A DNA stretch of 12,758 nucleotides from Singulisphaera sp. GP187 (GTDB taxonomy: Bacteria > Pseudomonadota > Gammaproteobacteria > Burkholderiales > Burkholderiaceae_C). This document shows positions 6,771 to 12,758 of the stretch, one piece after another. Both the position numbers and the translations under genes were made by a program. Location: NCBI GenBank assembly GCA_943327965.2, contig CALPYQ020000013.1:1-12758 (forward strand), in the 5' to 3' direction. Each line of letters begins with the position of its first letter. The first letter of the stretch is position 1. Below the pieces are notes generated by a model. That model had not been told where the DNA came from and searched no databases. It worked only from the letters and a program-made list of their open reading frames with translations.

Positions 6771-7135
6771 TCACCTGTTTTTTCACGAAATTCGGCTTTG
6801 CGGAGGGCTTTTTCCTCCAAACCACTGAGGCCTTCGCGGCGACTGAGTTCGGCCACCACATCGGCGGGTGACAAGCCATAGTGGGCCAAGGCAATCATGC
6901 TGTGGAACCACAAATCGGCCACTTCGCCCACCAACTTGTGGGCTTCGCCGCCGTGGTCCATGTCTTTGGCCGCCATCACGGTTTCGGTGGCTTCCTCGCC
7001 AATTTTTTTCAAAAAGGCATCGGGGCCTTTGTGAAGCAGGCGGGCTACATAACTTTTTTCGGGGTCGCCACCGTTGGCCGGTTTGCGACTTTCAATCACG
7101 GCCGCTAAACGGGCCAAAGCATCGGTAGAACTCAT
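6767..7135 (-). CDS. hisE: Phosphoribosyl-ATP pyrophosphohydrolase
   Basis: HisE carries out the second step of histidine synthesis, hydrolysing PRA-ATP to PRA-AMP and pyrophosphate. The 122-residue protein has the MazG-like helical signatures KIGEEATE (44-51) and EVADLWFH (71-78), whose acidic residues bind magnesium, plus the [12 protein letters not shown] segment near 23-34. It is a stand-alone gene, whereas enterobacteria fuse it to hisI; here hisI precedes it with an 18-base gap. Its TGA stop overlaps the hinT start as ATGA, which suggests coupled translation. Confidence 0.96.
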   Translation of the reverse strand: MSSTDALARLAAVIESRKPANGGDPEKSYVARLLHKGPDAFLKKIGEEATETVMAAKDMDHGGEAHKLVGEVADLWFHSMIALAHYGLSPADVVAELSRREGLSGLEEKALRKAEFREKTGE

Positions 7136-7153
7136 GGTCTTGGCAACGCGTGC

Positions 7154-7543
7154 TCACTTGTAAATAGATTCGGGGTCTTTGAGGACCGGTTCGGTGGCGG
7201 TCCATTCGCCATCTTGGTACTGCTGGAAGAAACAACTGTGACGGCCGGTATGGCAGGCAATGCCAGGTTCATGGCCCAATTGGGTGACTTTGAGCAGCAC
7301 CACATCGTTGTCGCAATCGAGGCGGATGTCGTGCACGGTTTGCACATGGCCAGACTCTTCGCCTTTGAACCACAACTTGTTGCGTGAGCGGCTGAAATAC
7401 ACGGCGCGCTTGAGTTCGGCCGTTTTGGCCAAAGCCTCGCGGTTCATCCAGGCAAACATCAGCACATCGCCGGTGCTGGCCTCTTGCGCAATGACGGGCA
7501 CCAGACCCTGCGCATCCCATTTAATTTGATCAAGCCATAACAT
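7154..7543 (-). CDS. hisI: Phosphoribosyl-AMP cyclohydrolase
   Basis: HisI opens the adenine ring of PRA-AMP to yield ProFAR, the third step of histidine synthesis. The 129-residue protein shows the metal-binding region DCDND (76-80), whose aspartates at 76, 78 and 80 bind magnesium in relatives, and the zinc cysteines C77, C97 and C104, the last two in [19 protein letters not shown] (61-70) and WMNREAL (32-38) are further family signatures. It is a single-domain enzyme separate from hisE. It starts 32 bases after the hisF stop with no strong ribosome-binding site. Confidence 0.97.
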   Translation of the reverse strand: MLWLDQIKWDAQGLVPVIAQEASTGDVLMFAWMNREALAKTAELKRAVYFSRSRNKLWFKGEESGHVQTVHDIRLDCDNDVVLLKVTQLGHEPGIACHTGRHSCFFQQYQDGEWTATEPVLKDPESIYK

Positions 7544-7575
7544 GGGGTGAATCTACCACTTGCAGATGACAGTTC

Positions 7576-8355
7576 TTACAGGCGAACAGGAATTCCCCGC
7601 TCGCGCATGCGCTGCTTGGCTTCCTGAACGGTGTATTCGCCGTAATGAAAGATGCTGGCGGCCAGTACAGCATCAGCGCCGCCTTGTTGGACGCCGTCAG
7701 CCAAGTGGTCCAAATTGCCCACGCCGCCCGAAGCAATGACTGGCACTTGCACGGCATCGCTTACCGCTTTGGTGAGTGCCAAATCGAAGCCTGACTTGGT
7801 GCCGTCGCGGTCCATGCTGGTGAGCAAAATTTCGCCAGCGCCGTGTTCGGCCATTTGGGTGGCCCACTTGACGGCGTCTAGACCTGTATTTTGACGGCCG
7901 CCATGGCTGTAGACGTCCCAGCCTTCGCCGCGCAATGTGAGGTCTTGGCCTTGACGCCGCTTGGCATCAATGGCAACCACAATGCACTGTGCCCCGTACT
8001 TTTGGGACGCATCGCGAATGACTTGCGGGTTGGCAATGGCTGCTGAATTGAAGCTGGTTTTGTCGGCGCCCGCGTTGAGCAATCGCCTGACATCGTCTAC
8101 TGTGCGCACACCCCCGCCCACAGTGAGTGGAATGAAAACCTGTGAGGCAACAGCTTCAATGATGTGAAGAATGAGGTCGCGGCCGTCGCTGGTGGCCGTG
8201 ATGTCCAGGAAGGTGAGTTCGTCGGCACCTTGTTCGTTGTAACGCGCCGCAATTTCAACGGGATCGCCGGCGTCGCGAAGTTCTACAAAATTGACGCCCT
8301 TGACCACTCGACCGCCGGTTACGTCAAGGCAAGGAATGATTCGTTTGGCAAGCAT
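7576..8355 (-). CDS. hisF: Imidazole glycerol phosphate synthase, cyclase subunit
   Basis: HisF is the (beta/alpha)8-barrel partner of HisH; it uses ammonia from HisH to turn PRFAR into imidazole glycerol phosphate and AICAR. With the ATG at 8355 the protein has 259 residues and the two catalytic aspartates fall exactly at the canonical numbers, D11 (PCLDV) and D130 (AIDAK). [11 protein letters not shown] (78-88) and [11 protein letters not shown] mark the phosphate-binding loops. The frame remains open to an ATG at 8391, but that would add 12 residues not seen in the family and run into the preceding gene. The start lies 5 bases after the mutarotase stop, without a clear ribosome-binding site, so coupling to that gene is likely. 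Confidence 0.97.
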   Translation of the reverse strand: MLAKRIIPCLDVTGGRVVKGVNFVELRDAGDPVEIAARYNEQGADELTFLDITATSDGRDLILHIIEAVASQVFIPLTVGGGVRTVDDVRRLLNAGADKTSFNSAAIANPQVIRDASQKYGAQCIVVAIDAKRRQGQDLTLRGEGWDVYSHGGRQNTGLDAVKWATQMAEHGAGEILLTSMDRDGTKSGFDLALTKAVSDAVQVPVIASGGVGNLDHLADGVQQGGADAVLAASIFHYGEYTVQEAKQRMRERGIPVRL

Positions 8356-8360
8356 GGCAA

Positions 8361-9197
8361 TTAAAGTGTCAAGAGTTGCCAGCCAACCCAAGATTGGTTG
8401 GGCGGCACCTGGATAGAGGAGTTAACACGCGCCGCTTCAACGCACAGCATACGCTGGTAGCCGGTAGCAGGCATGTCTTTGAGTTGCGCACATTTGTCGG
8501 CGCCGGGATTCCAAACCACACTTTGGCCCCAGGACGCACTTTGCGAAATTTGCAATGGGGTGTTGCCATCCTGCAAAGTCCAATGGGCTTGAGTTTGTGG
8601 ATCGACATCGTAGACGCGATCGAACTCTTCATTGAAACGAAGTTGGCCCGAGCACTTTTGATGCGTGTCCTTGACGGCGTCCCATTCGGGCTGTTGTGCC
8701 TGTCCTAGCAAACTAACCTGCGATATGGCGTCGACTGCAAAGTACGTGTGAAGTGCGCCTGTGAATGACAAGCTTTGCTGACCATGGTTTTCAACTGCCA
8801 AAGAAATTTGCAAACTGTTGGGGGCCAAGCTGACTGTCAAGAAGGCTTTGAAAGCGTGCGGCCACAAAGCCCAGGTTGCATCATTGCTAGACAACTCAAA
8901 GACTTTTTCGGGGCCTTGGCTGCGCTCTGGCAACATGCGCCACGGCATGTTGCGAACAAAGCCATGTTTGGGCAAATTGCCACGCTGATTAAATTGGGGA
9001 AAGCAAACGGGAACACCACCTCGAATGGCCGTGGCGCCATCACACACCGAATTGGGACTTAAGAACAAGCGTTCTTTGCCTTGCGCTTGCCACGACAATA
9101 CCTGCGCGCCTTGTTGGGCCACAAAGACGCTGTCGCCGTTGGGCAAAGACCAATGCCAGCCGGCATGGCCCTGCAAAACATCAGTCGTTGAGTTCAT
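8361..9197 (-). CDS. Aldose 1-epimerase / D-hexose-6-phosphate mutarotase-family protein inside the his operon
   Basis: The protein resembles the YeaD/YMR099C group, which interconverts the alpha and beta anomers of hexose 6-phosphates. Taking the ATG at 9197 gives 278 residues, close to E. coli YeaD (about 294). Family features: [12 protein letters not shown] (59-70), [10 protein letters not shown] (77-86), the expected catalytic histidine H150 in [16 protein letters not shown] (226-232), and E254 in VEAARV, which matches the catalytic glutamate position. The open frame extends upstream to 9335, but that part lies within hisA and shows no family similarity. The start overlaps the last 17 bases of hisA in another frame; the stop is 5 bases before hisF. 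It separates hisA and hisF, which are adjacent in most his operons I know. Substrate and any role in histidine synthesis are unknown. Family call firm, exact substrate not. Confidence 0.87.
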   Translation of the reverse strand: MNSTTDVLQGHAGWHWSLPNGDSVFVAQQGAQVLSWQAQGKERLFLSPNSVCDGATAIRGGVPVCFPQFNQRGNLPKHGFVRNMPWRMLPERSQGPEKVFELSSNDATWALWPHAFKAFLTVSLAPNSLQISLAVENHGQQSLSFTGALHTYFAVDAISQVSLLGQAQQPEWDAVKDTHQKCSGQLRFNEEFDRVYDVDPQTQAHWTLQDGNTPLQISQSASWGQSVVWNPGADKCAQLKDMPATGYQRMLCVEAARVNSSIQVPPNQSWVGWQLLTL

Positions 9198-9921
9198 CGG
9201 CCCGCGCCTGGGCTGCTTGGAAATCGAGATCGCCGGAGTAAATGGCGCGGCCGCAAATGACACCTTCCACGCCTTCGTCTTCGACCGCACACAGCTTCTC
9301 AATGTCGGCCATGTTGGACAAACCACCCGATGCAATGACGGGGATGGTCAGGGCTTGGGCCAGTTTGACAGTGGCTTCAATGTTGATGCCGCTGAGCATG
9401 CCATCGCGACCAATGTCGGTGTAGATGATGGACTCAACGCCCCAGTCTTCGAACTTTTTGGCCAGGTCGACCACTTCGTGGCCGGTGAGTTTGCTCCAGC
9501 CATCGGTGGCCACTTTGCCGTCTTTGGCGTCGAGGCCCACAATAATGTGCCCGCCAAAAGCGCTGCAAGCATCGCGCAAAAAGCCTGGGTTTTTAACAGC
9601 GGCTGTGCCAATGATGACGTAGCGCAAACCACCGTCGATGTATTTTTCGATGGTGTCTAGATCGCGAATACCGCCGCCCAGTTGAACGGGGATGTCGTCG
9701 CCCACTTCATTGAGAATGGACTTGATGGCCGAAAAGTTTTGGGGCTTGCCGGCAAACGCGCCATTCAGATCGACCAGGTGCAAACGCCTTGCGCCTTTTT
9801 CAAGCCAGGACCGCGCCATGGCTGCAGGGTCTTCACCAAATGTGGTGGCTTGGTCCATATCGCCTTGTTTGAGGCGAACACAATGGCCGTCTTTGAGATC
9901 AATTGCAGGAATCAGAATCAT
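9181..9921 (-). CDS. hisA: ProFAR isomerase (phosphoribosylformimino-AICAR-P isomerase)
   Basis: HisA performs the Amadori rearrangement of ProFAR to PRFAR, the substrate of HisF-HisH. The 246-residue (beta/alpha)8-barrel starts [12 protein letters not shown] with the catalytic D8; the second catalytic aspartate fits D131 in [16 protein letters not shown] (79-87), YTDIGRDGM (167-175) and IASGGLSN (196-203) are characteristic half-barrel phosphate-binding segments, and the resemblance to HisF is visible throughout. The ATG at 9921 follows hisH after 45 bases, with no strong ribosome-binding site. The end of the gene overlaps the mutarotase gene by 17 bases. Confidence 0.97.
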   Translation of the reverse strand: MILIPAIDLKDGHCVRLKQGDMDQATTFGEDPAAMARSWLEKGARRLHLVDLNGAFAGKPQNFSAIKSILNEVGDDIPVQLGGGIRDLDTIEKYIDGGLRYVIIGTAAVKNPGFLRDACSAFGGHIIVGLDAKDGKVATDGWSKLTGHEVVDLAKKFEDWGVESIIYTDIGRDGMLSGINIEATVKLAQALTIPVIASGGLSNMADIEKLCAVEDEGVEGVICGRAIYSGDLDFQAAQARADELND

Positions 9922-9966
9922 GGCTAAAAGGTAGCGCTGGAGTGGAACAAAAGTTAAATGGAAAAA

Positions 9967-10629
9967 TCAGGGTTGCCAGTGCAAAAAGTTTCGGTACAAG
10001 GCCAAGCCTTGATCGGCACTCTTTTCTGGGTGAAACTGCGTGGCAAACAAATTATCTTTGGCAATGGCACAAGCAAACGGGCCGCCGTAATCAGTTTCGG
10101 CAGCAACATGGTTTGCATTATGGGGTTTTGCGTAAAAGCTGTGTACAAAGTAGAAATAACTGCCGTTGGGGATATTGCCCCAAATTGGGTGTTGTGCGCC
10201 TGAATGCTGGCTAAAGTTGACCTGGTTCCAGCCCATTTGGGGCACTTTGAAACGGCTGCCATCGGCCTGCAATTTGCCGCTCAAATCAAACTTCACAACA
10301 TTGCCAGGGATCAGTCCCAAACCCGGTGTGCCGCCTTCTTCGCTGTGATCGAGCAGCATTTGCATGCCCACACACACCCCAAATAATGGTTTTTTGGCGG
10401 CCGCATCTAGCACGGCATCCATTAGGCCAGACTCGCGCAATTCGCGCATGCAGTCGGGCATGGCGCCCTGCCCCGGCAGCACCACCCGTGTGGCATCGCG
10501 AACATCTTGCGGGTTGGACGTGATTTTGACTTCAACGCCTGTATCTTGGGCCGCATGAATGACGGCTTGGGCCACCGATCGGAGGTTGCCCATGCCGTAA
10601 TCCACCACCGCCACGGAGTTGGGAGACAT
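9967..10629 (-). CDS. hisH: Imidazole glycerol phosphate synthase, glutamine amidotransferase subunit
   Basis: HisH hydrolyses glutamine and channels ammonia into HisF. The class I amidotransferase triad is visible: nucleophile C86 in GVCVGMQML, and H200 and E202 in QFHPEKS. The N-terminus has [11 protein letters not shown] (9-19), and [10 protein letters not shown] (52-61) forms the oxyanion/hinge region. At 220 residues the length is usual. The ATG at 10629 lies two bases after the hisB stop. From memory, in several other betaproteobacteria hisB and hisH are separated by a marC-like gene; here they are directly adjacent. Confidence 0.97.
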   Translation of the reverse strand: MSPNSVAVVDYGMGNLRSVAQAVIHAAQDTGVEVKITSNPQDVRDATRVVLPGQGAMPDCMRELRESGLMDAVLDAAAKKPLFGVCVGMQMLLDHSEEGGTPGLGLIPGNVVKFDLSGKLQADGSRFKVPQMGWNQVNFSQHSGAQHPIWGNIPNGSYFYFVHSFYAKPHNANHVAAETDYGGPFACAIAKDNLFATQFHPEKSADQGLALYRNFLHWQP

Positions 10630-10631
10630 GC

Positions 10632-11228
10632 TTAAAGCGAACCCTTGGTGGAAGGAATGATGCCCGCAGCACGAGGATCGATTTCGAGGGCAGCGCGCAG
10701 TGCACGCGCAAAAGCCTTGAACACCGTTTCTGCTTGGTGGTGCGCGTTGTCGCCACGCAAATTGTCAATGTGCAAAGTGACCAAGGCGTGGTTGACAAAG
10801 CCTTGGAAAAACTCGTGCATGAGTTGGGTGTCAAAACCACCGACCATGCCACTGGTGAAAGGCACATGGTTAACCAAGCCAGGACGGCCGGAAAAATCGA
10901 TGACAACACGCGACAGGGCTTCGTCGAGCGGCACATAAGCATGGCCGTAACGGCGCAGACCTTTTTTGTCGCCCACGGCTTGGGCTACTGCTTGGCCCAA
11001 AGTGATGCCCACGTCTTCGACGGTGTGATGGCCGTCAATGTGCAGGTCGCCTTTGGCGTCGATTTCTAAATCGATGAGACCGTGACGTGCAATTTGATCG
11101 AGCATGTGGTCGAAAAAGCCAATGCCAGTGGACAGTTTGGCTTGGCCAGTGCCGTCCAAATTGACTTTGACTCTGATTTGAGTCTCTGCAGTTTTTCGCG
11201 TGACTTCTGCAACGCGGGGTAAGCTCAT
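10632..11228 (-). CDS. hisB: Imidazoleglycerol-phosphate dehydratase (monofunctional)
   Basis: HisB removes water from imidazole glycerol phosphate to give imidazole acetol phosphate. The 198-residue protein contains only the dehydratase domain: no N-terminal HAD phosphatase domain as in the enterobacterial bifunctional HisB, so histidinol phosphatase must be encoded elsewhere. Manganese-binding motifs are complete: FFDHML (38-43), DGHHTVED (65-72) and DNAHHQAE (160-167), plus the conserved SGRPGL near 113-118 and the C-terminal STKGSL. The ATG overlaps the hisC stop as ATGA, with AAGGA just upstream in the hisC end, which points to translational coupling. Confidence 0.98.
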   Translation of the reverse strand: MSLPRVAEVTRKTAETQIRVKVNLDGTGQAKLSTGIGFFDHMLDQIARHGLIDLEIDAKGDLHIDGHHTVEDVGITLGQAVAQAVGDKKGLRRYGHAYVPLDEALSRVVIDFSGRPGLVNHVPFTSGMVGGFDTQLMHEFFQGFVNHALVTLHIDNLRGDNAHHQAETVFKAFARALRAALEIDPRAAGIIPSTKGSL

Positions 11229-12340
11229 AAAGATTCCTTGAGTGCGGCCAACATTTGGGCGTTTTCGGTGGGGGTTCCGACCGTGAGACGCAAACAGTTG
11301 TGCAGCAATGTGTGCATTTTAGAAACGTTCTTGACCAAAATGCCTTTCGTTTTCATACCTTCGAAGCACTTTGTGGCGTCAGGCATACGAACCAGGAGCA
11401 TATTGGCTTGGCTGGAGAACACTTGAACGCCTGGCAAAGCGGCCAAGGCTTGGCTGAGCATTTGGCGTTCTTGTCGAATTTGAGCCGCTTGCTCGGCAAA
11501 TACATCGGCGTGTTCGAGAGCAAACAATGCGCATTCGCAGTTCAGCACGCTGATGTTGTAGGGTGGTCTGACTTTGTCAATTTCGGCAATAAGTGCTTTA
11601 GGGCCCACCATGTAACCAAGCCTGACACCCGCCAATCCAAACTTTGACAAAGTGCGCATGAGCAACACATGGCCATGCTTGGCAATCCGGTCCATGTAGG
11701 TCTGGTTGGCAAAAGGCTGGTAAGCCTCGTCCATGACCACCAAGCCGCCTTGTTGACCTTGCGCCACCACAATGCGTTCAATCACATCGGCGTTCCACAA
11801 GGTACCTGTTGGGTTGTTGGGGTAAGCCAAATAAACCACCGCTGGCTTGTGCTGGGCGATGGTGGCCATCATGGCGGCTTCGTCCAACTCAAAGTTGGCC
11901 GTGAGTGGCACGCCCAAAAATTCAATGCCTTGCAACTGGGCACTCATGGCATACATGACAAAACCAGGAACAGGCGCAACAAATTTGGCACCGGGCACAT
12001 CACAGGCCACGGACACCAGCGTGATCAGTTCATCCGAACCATTGCCGAGCATGATGTCGAAGCCTTCCGGCATTTGCGCATACTGGGCCAAGGCCTGGCG
12101 CAACACATTGACGCGGTCACCGGGATAGCGGTTCAATGCCAACGCACCTAGGCGCTGACCCAACTCAGTCTGCAGTTCGGGTGACAAACCAAACGGGTTT
12201 TCCATGGCGTCGAGTTTGACCATGCCGCTTGAGTTTTGAATGGCATAGGCATGCATCGACTGCACATCTTGGCGAATGTGTTGGCGCCATTCAGCGGACT
12301 GTGAATTGGCGTCTGTGTTTGAATTTTGAGAGGCGCTCAT
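11225..12340 (-). CDS. hisC: Histidinol-phosphate aminotransferase
   Basis: HisC transfers an amino group from glutamate to imidazole acetol phosphate, using PLP. The 371-residue fold-type I aminotransferase shows MENPFG (46-51), LGNGSDELI (98-106) at the phosphate-binding helix, YPNNPTG (173-179), [10 protein letters not shown] (201-210) with the PLP-contacting Asp, and the Schiff-base lysine K233 in [14 protein letters not shown]. The N-terminal 20 residues are polar and probably disordered. The ATG at 12340 overlaps the hisD stop as ATGA, and the stop overlaps the hisB start in the same way, so hisD, hisC and hisB form a coupled chain. Confidence 0.98.
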   Translation of the reverse strand: MSASQNSNTDANSQSAEWRQHIRQDVQSMHAYAIQNSSGMVKLDAMENPFGLSPELQTELGQRLGALALNRYPGDRVNVLRQALAQYAQMPEGFDIMLGNGSDELITLVSVACDVPGAKFVAPVPGFVMYAMSAQLQGIEFLGVPLTANFELDEAAMMATIAQHKPAVVYLAYPNNPTGTLWNADVIERIVVAQGQQGGLVVMDEAYQPFANQTYMDRIAKHGHVLLMRTLSKFGLAGVRLGYMVGPKALIAEIDKVRPPYNISVLNCECALFALEHADVFAEQAAQIRQERQMLSQALAALPGVQVFSSQANMLLVRMPDATKCFEGMKTKGILVKNVSKMHTLLHNCLRLTVGTPTENAQMLAALKESL

Positions 12341-12758
12341 GGTGTATCTCTTTGAGGCGGTACAGGTTTCATGCGCAACTCGGCAGCACGTGCGTGAGCT
12401 TGCAAACCTTCGCCATAGGCCAATTCAGCCGCAATGTGGCCAAGGCTTTGTGCACCCTTTTCACTCACCTCGATGAGGCTTGAGCGTTTTTGAAAATCGT
12501 ACACACCCAGGGGCGATGAAAAACGAGCGGTGCCACTGGTGGGCAGCACATGGTTGGGGCCTGCGCAGTAATCGCCCAGTGACTCACTGGTGAAGGCGCC
12601 CAAGAAAATAGCACCGGCATGTTTGAGCAAAGGCTCCCATGCATGCGGGTTAGAACTTGAGACTTCCAAGTGCTCTGGCGCAATGCGGTTGCTGATGGCG
12701 CAGGCTTCTTCCATGCTGCGCGTGTGAATGAGCGCACCCCTGTCGTTCATTGACTTGG
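12337..12758 (-). CDS. hisD: Histidinol dehydrogenase, C-terminal part only
   Basis: HisD oxidises L-histidinol to L-histidine in two NAD-dependent steps. Only about the last 139 residues are in the window; the gene enters from the right edge in frame, and the ATG at 12750 is internal, not the true start. The visible part has the catalytic Glu-His pair in RIAPEHLE, the zinc/substrate region [24 protein letters not shown], and the terminal [13 protein letters not shown] with the last active-site histidine. The stop overlaps hisC as ATGA. From the usual order, hisG should lie upstream, outside the window. Confidence 0.96.
   Translation of the reverse strand, partial: KSMNDRGALIHTRSMEEACAISNRIAPEHLEVSSSNPHAWEPLLKHAGAIFLGAFTSESLGDYCAGPNHVLPTSGTARFSSPLGVYDFQKRSSLIEVSEKGAQSLGHIAAELAYGEGLQAHARAAELRMKPVPPQRDTP

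Noticed and set aside
9198..9335. A longer N-terminus for the mutarotase-like gene, starting at 9335
   Set aside because: The extra 46 codons lie entirely within hisA and show no similarity to the family; the ATG at 9197 gives a normal length.
11669..12151. A 160-codon plus-strand open frame opposite hisC
   Set aside because: It is antisense to a complete aminotransferase gene and its His/Gly-rich translation is typical of reverse-strand shadows.
1..12758. Mobile elements, CRISPR arrays, defence systems, tRNA or rRNA genes
   Set aside because: I looked for direct repeats, transposase or integrase motifs, cloverleaf-like segments and base-composition breaks and found none; almost all sequence is accounted for by recognised housekeeping genes.

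Overview
This window looks like a conserved chromosomal housekeeping region of a betaproteobacterium, most likely order Burkholderiales and close to Comamonadaceae. The basis is gene content and order recognised from memory: a long his operon running through hisE and a HIT-family gene into tatABC, then a convergent membrane-anchored HtrA protease, a Nif3-family gene, and the petAB genes of the cytochrome bc1 complex. Composition appears moderately GC-rich and fairly even throughout. I saw no insertion sequence, phage gene, tRNA, rRNA, CRISPR array or compositional island.

Layout, reading the minus strand in its transcription direction (from the right edge to the left): hisD (3' part only), hisC, hisB, hisH, hisA, an aldose-1-epimerase/hexose-6-phosphate mutarotase-like gene, hisF, hisI, hisE, hinT-like, tatA, tatB, tatC. 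These are tightly packed, with ATGA overlaps at hisD/hisC, hisC/hisB and hisE/hinT, a 17-base overlap at hisA/mutarotase, and gaps of 0 to 45 bases elsewhere. They could form one long transcription unit. A single plus-strand gene, a DegS/HtrA-like protease (3692-4843), converges on tatC with 6 bases between stop codons. To its left, on the minus strand and divergent from it, are a Nif3/YbgI-family gene, pdxA, and then petA (Rieske protein) and petB (cytochrome b, cut by the window edge).

Functionally, the his genes cover the histidine pathway from PRA-ATP hydrolysis through histidinol oxidation, apart from hisG and histidinol-phosphate phosphatase, which are not in the window. tatABC encodes the complete twin-arginine translocase. 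The Rieske protein encoded nearby belongs to a family inserted by Tat, so the window holds both the exporter and a probable client. pdxA serves vitamin B6 synthesis; PLP is also the cofactor of HisC.

The region is ordinary and I did not find a convincing new system. The points most worth a second look are the sugar mutarotase gene inside the his operon, the graded start signals of tatA/tatB/tatC (ATG, TTG, GTG), the Lys-Arg in place of Arg-Arg in the Rieske signal, the acid-free basic tail of TatB, and a small hairpin that contains both convergent stop codons.
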